Below the pieces are notes generated by a model. That model was not told the origin of the DNA and made no database searches. It saw only the letters and a list, made by a program, of their open reading frames with translations. Shown piece by piece: positions 9,141-17,588 of a stretch of 64,000 bases of DNA (within the stretch, counting starts at the first letter, position 1; the number at the start of each line of letters is the position of its first letter). Position numbers and translations under genes: made by a program. This DNA comes from Lysinibacillus fusiformis (GTDB lineage: Bacteria > Bacillota > Bacilli > Bacillales_A > Planococcaceae): positions 124,001-188,000 of the forward strand of contig NZ_PYWL01000006.1 of the NCBI RefSeq assembly GCF_003049525.1, read 5' to 3'.

Positions 9141-9384
9141 TAAAAAACGTGACCTAACTCAGTGGGAGTTAGAGGAAATAGAACAAACCATACAGCGAGC
9201 GTTTAAATTGCAAAAATTAGTTAAATTAATGCTATGGCACCAGAATAAACTTCTAGGCCAGGTAGGGTTAATAACTGGCACCGATGTTTATAAAAAGCAA
9301 TTACTATTAGAAACAGATTTATCAATTAAGCATATTACCTTTGATATGATCCGAAAGGCGTCATTGGTAGACGCTGATGATTAA
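9124..9384 (+). pseudogene. YolD-like protein, C-terminal part
   Basis: An open frame without its own start, YDKKRDLTQWELEEIEQ and on to LITGTDVYKKQLLLETD, ending HITFDMIRKASLVDADD. The layout (helical first part, then a small beta unit ending in an IPFDDI-like strand) matches the C-terminal part of YolD-like proteins, which accompany UvrX/DinB-type polymerases on Bacillus prophages and plasmids. The N-terminal part has been lost at the fusion with the tape-measure stub. The 3' end overlaps the next gene by 8 bases. Confidence 0.5.
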
Positions 9385-9628
9385 TCCAGAGCAACGCCAG
9401 CTTTTACACAAATACTTATTAATAGAACTAGCAGTAAAGTCACTACAGATGGATTATCAGAAAGTCGAACAACTTAAAATTAAAAAAGTCTTTGTGCCCC
9501 TAATTAGTTATAAGGAATGGAATGAATATATTCGTGCTGAGTGGGCAGAAGGATCATTTATCGGGAGAAGTAATGATAAAGAAATAAATAAAAGAGTATA
9601 TGTTAATAAACATTGTAAGATTAAATGA
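9377..9628 (+). CDS. Hypothetical phage-type protein, 83 residues
   Basis: A small basic protein (MINPEQRQLLHKYLLIELAV...). It starts inside the YolD-like frame, the overlap expected of a phage early operon. No family is recognised. It may be intact but is probably no longer expressed in its original setting. A hairpin (9709-9734) lies about 80 bases after the stop. Confidence 0.45.
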   Translation: MINPEQRQLLHKYLLIELAVKSLQMDYQKVEQLKIKKVFVPLISYKEWNEYIRAEWAEGSFIGRSNDKEINKRVYVNKHCKIK

Positions 9629-9708
9629 TTCTCTTATTTAAAATACAGAACAAATAAGCCATATTTACATTGTGTAAAAAGCTTAAAGTAATTATTAGTT
9701 ATTATTTA

Positions 9709-9734
9709 AGTCGCTCATTTGAAAAATGAGTGAC
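9709..9734 (+). terminator. Hairpin, possible terminator
   Basis: AGTCGCTCATTT pairs with AAATGAGTGACT (one G-T pair, loop GAA). The T run after it is interrupted, so termination would be weak. Confidence 0.45.
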
Positions 9735-9753
9735 TATTATTGTATCTTTTGAA

Positions 9754-9776
9754 AACCCCTTGCTATGCGAGGGGTT
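9754..9776 (+). repeat. Left-end hairpin of the IS200-type element
   Basis: 10-bp imperfect stem AACCCCTTGC / GCGAGGGGTT with loop TAT. In this family TnpA recognises such hairpins. Confidence 0.8.
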
Positions 9777-9809
9777 CTAAAGAGCTTCTAGCTATGGACA
9801 AGAAAAAAA

Positions 9810-9862
9810 CCCCAGCCGTACAATGAATTCAGGTCTGGTCAACCGACTTCGTACGAAAGGGG
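9810..9862 (+). promoter_or_regulatory. 5' UTR stem that can hide the tnpA ribosome site
   Basis: CCCC (9810-9813) can pair with GGGG of the Shine-Dalgarno sequence (9859-9862), and CGTAC (9817-9821) with GTACG (9851-9855). Sequestration of the ribosome site by a leader stem-loop is known for IS200; here it is inferred from the pairing. Confidence 0.55.
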
Positions 9863-9868
9863 ATCCAA

Positions 9869-10345
9869 ATGGATAATAAAAGTTTAGCATACACAACATG
9901 GAATTGTAAGTATCACATCGTCTTTGCGCCAAAATATAGAAGGCAGATTATTTATGGACAAATTAAAGTAGATGTAGGTAGAATTCTTCGCCAGTTATGT
10001 GAAAGAAAAGGAGTAGAAATTATTGAAGCAACAGCATGTCCTGATCATATTCATATGTTGGTAAGTATCCCACCCAAATTAAGTGTTTCATCGTTTGTGG
10101 GTTATTTGAAAGGGAAAAGTAGTTTAATGATATTCGATCGACATGCGAACCTAAAATACAAATATGGAAACAGGAAGTTTTGGTGTCGCGGATATTATGT
10201 AGATACAGTAGGAAGAAACAGAAAAATCATTCAGGAATATATAAAAAATCAATTACAAGAGGATATTCTTGAGGATCAAATGACCATGAAAGAATTCATT
10301 GATCCATTTACAGGAGAAGAAATAAAAGCAAAAAAGCGAAAATGA
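9869..10345 (+). CDS. tnpA: IS200-family Y1 transposase
   Basis: A 158-residue HUH-type single-strand transposase. The metal-binding pair is H60 and H62 in CPDHIHMLV, and the nucleophile is most likely Y124 in QEYIKNQL. The N-terminal AYTTWNCKYHIVFAPKYRR is typical of IS200 TnpA. The length is normal and all key residues are present, so it looks functional. AAAGGGG lies 6 bases before the ATG but can be paired in the leader. No tnpB or iscB gene follows. Confidence 0.95.
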   Translation: MDNKSLAYTTWNCKYHIVFAPKYRRQIIYGQIKVDVGRILRQLCERKGVEIIEATACPDHIHMLVSIPPKLSVSSFVGYLKGKSSLMIFDRHANLKYKYGNRKFWCRGYYVDTVGRNRKIIQEYIKNQLQEDILEDQMTMKEFIDPFTGEEIKAKKRK

Positions 10346-10470
10346 TAAAACCACTTTAGTGGTAGCGTGAAAACGGAGTGCGGTTGGCGGACCTTTCAGT
10401 GTGTCTTTAGACATGGGCCAGTACCCCAGCGTTTCACGCGTAGAGCAAACCACCAGTTAGACTGGTGGTT
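10346..10470 (+). ncRNA. Structured 3' segment of the IS, possible omega-RNA-like scaffold
   Basis: Directly after the tnpA stop come a hairpin ACCAC-TTTA-GTGGT (10350-10363) and a long-range stem GCGTGAAA (10365-10372) with TTTCACGC (10432-10439). The latter encloses TTGGC/GCCAG (10384-10388 with 10417-10421) and TGTC-TTTA-GACA (10402-10413). The right-end hairpin follows. About 100 non-coding bases with nested pairing up to the right end resemble the TnpB/IscB guide-RNA scaffolds of IS605/IS1341 elements, but no nuclease gene is present. Function is inferred. Confidence 0.45.
10448..10470 (+). repeat. Right-end hairpin of the IS200-type element
   Basis: Perfect 10-bp stem AACCACCAGT / ACTGGTGGTT with loop TAG. 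Confidence 0.85.
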
Positions 10471-10640
10471 CTGATTAGGCTTAACTTTGAATAGTCGAAA
10501 TACCTAGGGCTTAAAATAAAAATAAAGTACACCTGTCCGTTGTTTGTTTTTTAAAAACTAAGTAAGCAAAAAACGCTCCTCCAGTCGCTCCCCTAAACCC
10601 CCAGTAAGAAATACTAAATATCGAAAGTGAAATACAAAAC

Positions 10641-10683
10641 AAAAACCCCGTAAACACTTGGTATACCAAGGTTACGGGGTTTA
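10641..10683 (-). terminator. Terminator of rpsD
   Basis: A long stem, AAACCCCGTAA-type arms around a CTTGGTATACCAAG core, with a T run on the minus strand. It is 30 bases after the rpsD stop. Confidence 0.9.
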
Positions 10684-10712
10684 AGAATCCGAAGATTTCT
10701 ATCGTTAAAAAA

Positions 10713-11315
10713 TTAACGAGAGTAGTACTCTACGATGAATGATTCGTTGATTTCTGCTGATAACTCAGAACGCTCTGGAAGGCGAGTGAATGTACCTTCT
10801 TTTTTGTCAGCGTCAAATGTTAAGTAGTCAGGTACGAAGTTGTTTACTTCGATTGCTTCACCTACAACAGCAAGGTTTTGAGATTTTTCACGAAGAGAAA
10901 TCGTTTGACCTGGTTTTACGCTGAATGATGGAATATCAACGCGTTTGCCATCTACTAAGATGTGACCGTGGTTAACTAATTGACGAGCTCCACGACGAGT
11001 ACGAGCTAAACCTAAACGGTAAACTAAGTTGTCAAGGCGAGTTTCAAGAAGGATCATGAAGTTTTCACCGTGTACACCTTTCATTTTACCAGCGCGGTTA
11101 AACAGTGTACGGAATTGACGTTCGTTCATGCCGTACATGTGACGAAGTTTTTGCTTCTCTTGAAGTTGTAAACCGTATTCTGATAATTTTTTACGTTGGT
11201 TTGGACCGTGTTGTCCTGGTGCGTAAGGACGTTTTTCGATTTCTTTACCTGTACCGCTTAGTGAGATACCAAGACGACGAGATAATTTCCAAGATGGACC
11301 TGTATAACGAGACAT
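10713..11315 (-). CDS. rpsD: Ribosomal protein S4
   Basis: A 200-residue primary 16S rRNA-binding protein of the small subunit that nucleates 30S assembly. The N-terminus [16 protein letters not shown] and the segment [10 protein letters not shown] are diagnostic. The S4 RNA-binding domain runs from [20 protein letters not shown]. There is no CxxC pair near the N-terminus, so this is the zinc-independent form. The start is fixed by AAAGGAGGAGACAACAAT before the ATG; upstream in-frame codons are leader. It is transcribed alone from a strong promoter with a long leader, the arrangement in which S4 represses its own mRNA in B. subtilis. Confidence 0.98.
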   Translation of the reverse strand: MSRYTGPSWKLSRRLGISLSGTGKEIEKRPYAPGQHGPNQRKKLSEYGLQLQEKQKLRHMYGMNERQFRTLFNRAGKMKGVHGENFMILLETRLDNLVYRLGLARTRRGARQLVNHGHILVDGKRVDIPSFSVKPGQTISLREKSQNLAVVGEAIEVNNFVPDYLTFDADKKEGTFTRLPERSELSAEINESFIVEYYSR

Positions 11316-11540
11316 ATTGTTGTCTCCTCCTTTAAATTTGGTTTTTTTGTTGTAAAACAAAAACCAGTAGTACCCATTCTTACACGCATTTTATTTTCAT
11401 GTATTTTCGCCTATGCAGCCGTTAGGTTACACAATACACCATCTATTTTTAATAGCTGACTATCTAAGTAGTTGTACAGAAGAAAATAGAGGAATAAAAT
11501 ACAATATAAGCTTATACCACTGCTGCGTTTATTTTACACA
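11316..11540 (-). promoter_or_regulatory. rpsD leader, candidate S4 autoregulatory region
   Basis: About 225 untranslated bases lie between the promoter and the rpsD start. In B. subtilis S4 represses its own synthesis through such a leader. I infer the same here from length and context; I have not derived the fold. Confidence 0.45.
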
Positions 11541-11546
11541 ACCCTC

Positions 11547-11575
11547 ATTGTAACTGCTTAGGACTTGTACGTCAA
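11547..11575 (-). promoter_or_regulatory. rpsD promoter
   Basis: On the minus strand TTGACG (11570-11575) and TACAAT (11547-11552) with a 17-base spacer, a near-consensus sigma-A promoter. Confidence 0.75.
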
Positions 11576-11784
11576 TTATTAGTATTTAAAATTTTGTAAC
11601 AGGCGTATAGTAGAAAATTCCTCACTGTACATTCCTAATGTGTCAGAAATAGTTAAAGATACGCTGTGAAATCTAAAATGTAAAAGTAAGGGAGAAATTA
11701 CATAGTCAAAATGACACAAATTATGTATAATATATTATAAGTTAATAGTAATTGATTTGGACGTTATATAGAAAAGGTGATTTC

Positions 11785-13672
11785 ATGACAGACCATTTAC
11801 AAACGCTAAAATATATAAAATCTGATGTTTTGAGCTTTTGGGTGAGTTCTAATGAAGAACAAGCTAGTTTTAATGGGTATTTTTATTCATTAAAACAGTG
11901 TCTTAAGAAACACTTGGAAATTGATAATGCAGCTTTTCTTAGTTTTGAAGGTAATTCTTTAATACCTATTGAGGAGATGGCTTCATTAACAATTGAAACA
12001 AAGCTAAATGCTGTGTCATGGCTGATGATCGAAGCTAGTTTTTATCAACAAAAAGTAGTGAAAATTCCTTATATATTAAAGGCAAGACAGGCCTATTCAA
12101 TGATGACAGATATGGTGCTTTTCCAAGCAGAGGGCAATAATCCCATTGGTGTATTACTTGTGGAGGCAACAGAGTCTTGGACAGACTTTATGACCTCAGA
12201 TTACGGCGAAAAATGTATAGAAATACTTTCTCAGGTTCTTCAAATGATGAGAGATAATTTAGATGTAAAAATAAATGAAGACCAATATAGAAAACTATAT
12301 AACATGACTGATTTATTTCATTCAACAATGGATATCGATTTAATTTTAGAAAATGTATTGAAAAATATAAGGGATAACTTCCCTGAATTTAATGTAGAGC
12401 TTATATTATCGAATGATCAAGACCGACACACGACCATCGATATTAAGCTTTTTGATTATTTATCCGAAAGACCTACAACTATTGAGGCTTTTGTATCAGG
12501 AGAGTTAACAACTGAACTTGCGAGTGATTTAAATTGCCGATTATTAAATGCACCTATTAAAGGAAGGCAGGCAGGCAATTTATGGCATATTACAAGTAAG
12601 TGCTCCAACTACTTACCTTTTTTCAACGACTGAAAAAGATTTTGTACGGATGCTTGCACAGGCGTCAGGAAATGCACTAGAAAATGCAAAGTTATATCAT
12701 CAGTCGCATCGCCTCGTCAGTGACTTACAACTTATCAATGAAACATCACATCGTTTAAATATGAGGATTGACATTCATGAAATGTTACTTTTCCTACAAA
12801 AGCAGTTACTAAAATCTTTTCAACCAATGGAAGTTTGCTTCGCATTTAAAAAAGATGACACCTTTGAAGTAACGGGGGCAAGTACTTCGTTATTTAGTTC
12901 TGAAGAGGGTCAAACGTATATTAAGCATGTTGAACAACATTTTACTCAAACTAATGATCCGCTGTTTATAGCTGATTTTAGTCGATTAACCTCTAAACAA
13001 ATTGATTATCGTTCCATAATGGCTATCCCTATTCTAATGGAAGAAAAGATCAATGGCTTTAGTATCGTCTTACATAAAGAGCCGTATTTCTTTTCGTTTG
13101 ATAGCTTTAAATTAATGCAGTCTTTAATCCACCACTCATCTTTAGCAATTGCAAACTCTATTTTACGAACACAGCTTCAGGAAATGGTCGATTTGGATCA
13201 TTTAACAAAACTATATGCACGTAGTTACCTAGATCATTTTGTAGAAAAGTCGCTTGAATATGATCAATCAGGGATGTTTTTACTTATTGATATTGATAAT
13301 TTTAAACGTATTAATGACACGTATGGTCACCAAGTAGGTGATAAAATTCTTATGCAGATTGCCGTTCAGTTGAGGGAAACAATAGGTAGTCGAGGGATTT
13401 GTGCAAGGTGGGGCGGTGAAGAGATGTCTGTATATGTACCTAATATCAGTGAAAAAGAAGCTTTAGAATTAGCAGCAGCCATCGTTGAGGTAATCCCAAG
13501 TGCCACGGACCCTCAAGTAACGATTTCAGCAGGTCTCATTACATGGAATGATCAAGACCGACCGGCATTCCAATCTGTTTTCTTACATGCCGATACTGCT
13601 CTATATGAAGCAAAAAATAGTGGTAAAAATCGTTTTTGCATCCATGGTGATTCTTTTCAAACAAACCAATAA
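11785..13672 (+). pseudogene. ytrP: GAF-GGDEF diguanylate cyclase-like protein, frameshifted by a GGCA repeat
   Basis: Two overlapping frames together encode one protein of about 627 residues: two GAF-type sensor regions, then a GGDEF domain (LTKLYARSYLDHF, DIDNFKRINDTYGHQVGDK, RWGGEEMSVYVP). The first frame ends at 12633. The conserved text resumes one frame later with AIYGILQVSAPTTYLFSTTEKDF. The break maps to three tandem GGCA units (12566-12577); removing one restores KGRQAIYGILQV without a gap. The A-site motif is GGEEM rather than GGEEF. AAAAGGTGAT precedes the ATG at 11785. As read it would not give a full protein, unless the repeat varies or this is a sequence error. Confidence 0.85.
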
Positions 13673-13707
13673 GATGGATGGCGTTAATGTAAATGGTACT
13701 ATAAAAT

Positions 13708-13749
13708 AAATTGCCCTGAAATGACAATGCATTTCAGGGCAATTTTTTA
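13708..13749. terminator. Bidirectional terminator between ytrP and ytsP
   Basis: AAATTGCCCTGAAATG pairs with CATTTCAGGGCAATTT; a T run follows on the plus strand and an A-rich flank precedes it. Confidence 0.9.
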
Positions 13750-13754
13750 ACACC

Positions 13755-14234
13755 TTATATGTGAAGCAGTAATGTTTGAACAAATTGCTCTAAGCCATCT
13801 TGATCATCCTGAGAGAAGCGATTTACAGTAGGACTATCGATATCAAGTACACCAATAATCTCACCTTGCTTCATTAAGGGTATGACAATTTCAGATTGGG
13901 AGGCAGCATCGCAGGCGATATGTCCTGGGAAATCGTGTACATCTTTGACAACAATCGTTTCTTTTGTTGCCACTGCAGTTCCACAAACTCCACGGCCAAC
14001 CGGAATTCTAACACAGGCAGGCAGACCTTGGAATGGTCCAAGTACAAGCTCATCATCTTGTAAGAGATAGAAGCCAACCCAGTTAATATTTGTTAAAAAT
14101 TGATTAAGAATGGCAGAAGCATTGCTTAAATTTGCAATCTGATCTGTTTCGCCAGTTAGTAGTGCATCTAATTGCTTAGATAGTGTAAGATATTGGTCAG
14201 CAATAGATCCTTCATAATTAATTTGTGTAAACAT
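13755..14234 (-). CDS. ytsP: Free methionine-(R)-sulfoxide reductase (GAF type)
   Basis: A 159-residue single GAF-domain enzyme (fRMsr) that reduces free Met-R-sulfoxide using thioredoxin. The three family cysteines are present at C74 (LPACVRI), C84 (GRGVCGTA) and C108 (HIACDA), with the same spacing as E. coli C84/C94/C118. WVGFYLL and GVLDIDSPTVNRF are further signature stretches. It is next to ytrP and hisJ, as in B. subtilis. AGGTG-type ribosome site before the ATG. Confidence 0.93.
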   Translation of the reverse strand: MFTQINYEGSIADQYLTLSKQLDALLTGETDQIANLSNASAILNQFLTNINWVGFYLLQDDELVLGPFQGLPACVRIPVGRGVCGTAVATKETIVVKDVHDFPGHIACDAASQSEIVIPLMKQGEIIGVLDIDSPTVNRFSQDDQDGLEQFVQTLLLHI

Positions 14235-14258
14235 ATATGCACCTCGTTTAAAAGTTAT

Positions 14259-15053
14259 TTAGATCGGTAATATAACATTATAATGTTGATGTAAATCAGC
14301 CACGCTATGGGCATCTGAACCAAATACATAAGGTAATTCAATAGCATGACAATAATTGATAAAGGCAAATGGTGGATAGGGCTCCTGACAAAATGGCTTA
14401 CTTAAACCAGCACTATTTACATCTAATTCATAGCCATCTTGCTTCATAATGTCTAAAACCTGGTGAATTCGAGTGTTGTCATTTATTTTCTCATGATGTG
14501 CTAGCTGAAATTTATGAATAAGTGATGGGTGTCCAATCCGTTTTGGTTTATAGGGACCAAGATCTGCCTTTATAGATTGTAGGACTGTATCATAATATAA
14601 ATGATATACCTGTTCAACAGAGCCAACTTTCTTAGAGAAATCAATAAAGCATTCGGGAGAGTAGTCGATACATTCAAAGGTGTCCTGCCACTGTAAAAAA
14701 TGAACTGACAAGATGGCATCATCTAAAAAATGTCCATATGTATCAAGAAAATGACGAGTTTCTTGTTCAAATCCTTTGATATAATCCACTTCTAACCCAA
14801 TACGAATGTGAATATCTTTCGCATATTGTTTTTGCAGGCATTGTAATTCTTCAATATATGGCATAAGATACCCGGCTTTCATCCCACTATCTTGCTGTGG
14901 TGTAGGATCAATAAAACCGTCTGGTAATGGGGCGTGTTCTGTAAACGTTATATCTGTGAAATTATGAGAAATTGCTTTTTCAATATATTGAATGAACGTG
15001 TCCGAACTGCCATGTGGACAATAAGGACTATGTATATGCCCATCACGTTTCAA
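14259..15053 (-). CDS. hisJ: Histidinol-phosphatase, PHP family
   Basis: A 264-residue enzyme of the PHP fold that dephosphorylates L-histidinol phosphate in histidine synthesis. The metal-binding start MKRDGHIHSPYCPHGSSD, the segments ITFTEHAPLP, IGLEVDYIKG and LSVHFLQ, and the C-terminal GSDAHSVADLHQHY are all present. It is 24 bases upstream of ytsP on the same strand and probably co-transcribed with it. Length and context match B. subtilis HisJ. Confidence 0.93.
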   Translation of the reverse strand: MKRDGHIHSPYCPHGSSDTFIQYIEKAISHNFTDITFTEHAPLPDGFIDPTPQQDSGMKAGYLMPYIEELQCLQKQYAKDIHIRIGLEVDYIKGFEQETRHFLDTYGHFLDDAILSVHFLQWQDTFECIDYSPECFIDFSKKVGSVEQVYHLYYDTVLQSIKADLGPYKPKRIGHPSLIHKFQLAHHEKINDNTRIHQVLDIMKQDGYELDVNSAGLSKPFCQEPYPPFAFINYCHAIELPYVFGSDAHSVADLHQHYNVILPI

Positions 15054-15215
15054 AATGTACCACTCCTTTAGATCTATAGACCGCTATTTTAATATTTTAC
15101 AATAGCAAAAATACAGTTTTCTGAAAATCACTTAAATTTTAGTACAAAAGGCGAAAACATAGTATATAATAAATACAACTAGCCAATTCGTTTATTGTAG
15201 AATAGGAGGCTTACG

Positions 15216-16919
15216 ATGGAGTATATCATCATTCCGATAATCCTACTATTAATTTTAGCCATAGTAGGATTTATGATGCGAAGAAAACATGTTGCAATTA
15301 TTGCAAAACTTGAAAATGAAAAATTACAAATACAACATAAACCTATAAATGAAGAAATTTCAAAAGTAAAATCTTTGAACATGAACGGTGAAACGGAAGA
15401 AATGTTTGAACGATGGCGCAATATTTGGGATGAAGTCATCGATGTACATATGACTAAAATCGATTCACTTTTATTTGATGCAGAAGATCAAATTAATCGA
15501 CTTCGTTTTAAAAAAGCGACATTAATTGAACGTGAAATCGAAGACTATATCGAAAAATGTGACCAAGATAAAGATAAAATTTTAGAAGAATTAAATGAAT
15601 TAATTGGCAGCGAAGAAAAAAATAGAATTGAAATTGAACAGTTAAAGGAATATTACCGTTCTGCGAGAAAAACATTGCTAGCACACCAGCATTCCTTCGG
15701 TGTAGCATTACCTGCACTGGAGAAAAAGCTCGAGGAATTTGTTGAGAAGTTTGAAAAATTTGATGTTCTGACGAATGAGGGTAATTACTTGCAAGCAAGG
15801 GAAATTGTAATTAGCCTAAATCAGGAATCACAGCAGACATTCGAATATATAAATGATGTCCCAACGATTTTGACGGAATTACAAGTTAAGCTCCCAGGAG
15901 CAGTTCAGGAATTGCGTAATGGTCAACGGGAAATGGAAGACCAATCTTACTATCTGCAGCATTTAGAATTAGCAGAAGCATTAAATAAATATGAAAAAGA
16001 ATTTGCTTCGTTAAAAAATGACCTAGCAGAGCTAAATTTAATGGTTGTTAAACCTCGTGTAACAGAAATAAATGAAGAAATCGATCATTTTTATGATTTA
16101 CTGGAAAAAGAGGTTATTGCCAAAAATTATGTGGATCAAAATTGTGATCGTTTATTAAGCTCAATCACAAACGTTATAACGTCTACAAAATCAGTGAGTG
16201 ATGAGGCAACCTATGTACAACAAAGCTATCACTTAAACGAAAAGGATGCTGAAATTCCAAAAGCTGCATTAAAGCAATTGGAAGCACTGCAACGTCGTTA
16301 TGATTTATTATCCATGCGTGTCAAAGAAGAAAAGTCTGCGTATTCAAGCTTGCAAGAAGAATTAATAGAAATAAGTGAAGAGCTTGAACGAATCCATGAA
16401 GAGCAAGGTCATCTGTCTAATACAATGAAGAAACTTCGTATTGATGAAAATAAGGCCCGTGCTCAAGTCGAAAACTTAAAGAAAATATTACAAGATACAG
16501 ATCGTCTCCTAAATAAGGCGAATATTCCAGGAGTCCCAGAGGAGATGGACGCACGACTTGATGAAGCGGCAGAGCATATATATGTAGTTATGCAAAGTCT
16601 GCAGGAAGTTCCGCTTAATATGGGAACGGTTCATAATAATTTAAATGCTGCGACACTTTGTGTAGAGGATGTTAAAGCAAAAGCTCATGAATTAATAGAG
16701 AATGTAATGCTTATTGAACGCATTATTCAGTATGGCAATCGTCATCGTGCATCTAATCCGACATTAAATGCACGTTTAAAAGAGGCTGAGGAAGCATTCC
16801 ATCAATTCCGTTATTCCAAAGCATTAGAGGAAGCAGGGACAGCAGTGGAAGAAATGGAGCCAGGTGCATTAAAACGCATCCAAGAAATGGTTGCAGAACA
16901 GTCTATGGCAAAAAATTAA
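15216..16919 (+). CDS. ezrA: Septation ring formation regulator EzrA
   Basis: A 567-residue cell-division protein that binds FtsZ, limits Z-ring number and links to penicillin-binding proteins. One N-terminal membrane helix (residues about 3-21, IIIPIILLLILAIVGFMM) is followed by a long cytoplasmic part of spectrin-like coiled coils, rich in E, K and L to the end. AGGAGGC precedes the ATG. It is divergent from hisJ and next to iscS-thiI, the same context as in B. subtilis. Confidence 0.95.
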   Translation: MEYIIIPIILLLILAIVGFMMRRKHVAIIAKLENEKLQIQHKPINEEISKVKSLNMNGETEEMFERWRNIWDEVIDVHMTKIDSLLFDAEDQINRLRFKKATLIEREIEDYIEKCDQDKDKILEELNELIGSEEKNRIEIEQLKEYYRSARKTLLAHQHSFGVALPALEKKLEEFVEKFEKFDVLTNEGNYLQAREIVISLNQESQQTFEYINDVPTILTELQVKLPGAVQELRNGQREMEDQSYYLQHLELAEALNKYEKEFASLKNDLAELNLMVVKPRVTEINEEIDHFYDLLEKEVIAKNYVDQNCDRLLSSITNVITSTKSVSDEATYVQQSYHLNEKDAEIPKAALKQLEALQRRYDLLSMRVKEEKSAYSSLQEELIEISEELERIHEEQGHLSNTMKKLRIDENKARAQVENLKKILQDTDRLLNKANIPGVPEEMDARLDEAAEHIYVVMQSLQEVPLNMGTVHNNLNAATLCVEDVKAKAHELIENVMLIERIIQYGNRHRASNPTLNARLKEAEEAFHQFRYSKALEEAGTAVEEMEPGALKRIQEMVAEQSMAKN

Positions 16920-16931
16920 AACTACATTTGT

Positions 16932-16977
16932 GCTGTCTAAAAAGTATAGCAATTACTTTTTAGACAGCTTTCTTTTT
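16932..16977 (+). terminator. Terminator of ezrA
   Basis: GCTGTCTAAAAAGTA (16932-16946) pairs with TACTTTTTAGACAGC (16954-16968), followed by TTTCTTTTT. Confidence 0.9.
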
Positions 16978-17002
16978 AAATTTTGTAAAGGATGTGATAC
17001 GA

Positions 17003-17470
17003 GTGGAACTATTAATTCGAAATATGAACGAAAAGTATGCTCAGGAAATTATATGTTGGCAATACGAAGAGCCCTATGATTTTTATAATAATGAATTATC
17101 CGAGGAATCCTTGCGGGAATTTCTTGACAATCCTTACTTCGCCATTATGAATGAACAAGAGGAGTTAATCGGTTTTTATTGCACGGGGTCAGCTGCCCAA
17201 GTGCCAAAAGGACATGATTTTAACGCTTATTCAGAAGAGTATATAGATATTGGTATTGGCATGAAGCCAACGCTAACAGGAAAAGGTTTTGGTACAAAAT
17301 TCTTTTCATTCATCATCAAGAATATCCAGCAAGAATACGCTACGCCACTTCGTTTAACAGTTGCCCAATTCAATAAGCGAGCGATATTCCTTTATGAAAA
17401 ATTAGGATTTGTGAAAGAGCTTGAATTTAGTACGCCAACGGAATTTATTACGATGTTAAAAAAATTGTAA
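17003..17470 (+). CDS. GNAT-family N-acetyltransferase
   Basis: A 155-residue acetyltransferase. The acetyl-CoA site is visible as IGIGMKPTLTGKGFGTKFF (Q/R-x-x-G-x-G/A region). The late motif NKRAIFLYEKLGFVKE is typical of the C-terminal strand and helix. I prefer the GTG at 17003 with AAAGGATG upstream; a GTG at 16994 would overlap that site. The substrate is unknown. It stands alone between ezrA and iscS, where B. subtilis has a different gene. Confidence 0.85.
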   Translation: MELLIRNMNEKYAQEIICWQYEEPYDFYNNELSEESLREFLDNPYFAIMNEQEELIGFYCTGSAAQVPKGHDFNAYSEEYIDIGIGMKPTLTGKGFGTKFFSFIIKNIQQEYATPLRLTVAQFNKRAIFLYEKLGFVKELEFSTPTEFITMLKKL

Positions 17471-17588
17471 GAGCGATCCTTTCTAATGATTAAAATATGA
17501 ATTATCGTTAAAGTTAGTGGTCAATCTCCACAGATTGCGTTATGATAAAAACCGTTACATCAACGTTTTGAAAGTGTGTGAAAATATA

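Larger units (their letters stand above)
9752..10474 (+). mobile_element. IS200-type insertion sequence, tnpA only
   Basis: An element of about 720 bases with one Y1 transposase gene and a subterminal hairpin at each end: left 9754-9776 (AACCCCTTGC, loop TAT, GCGAGGGGTT) and right 10448-10470 (AACCACCAGT, loop TAG, ACTGGTGGTT). There are no terminal inverted repeats and no target duplication, as usual for single-strand transposition by HUH enzymes of the IS200/IS605 family. The exact cleavage points are not certain. It sits in the prophage remnant. The 3' non-coding part is unusually structured. Confidence 0.88.

Noticed and set aside
12548..12633. Programmed ribosomal frameshift in ytrP
   Set aside because: There is no slippery heptamer or following pseudoknot evident. 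The extra GGCA unit explains the shift more simply.
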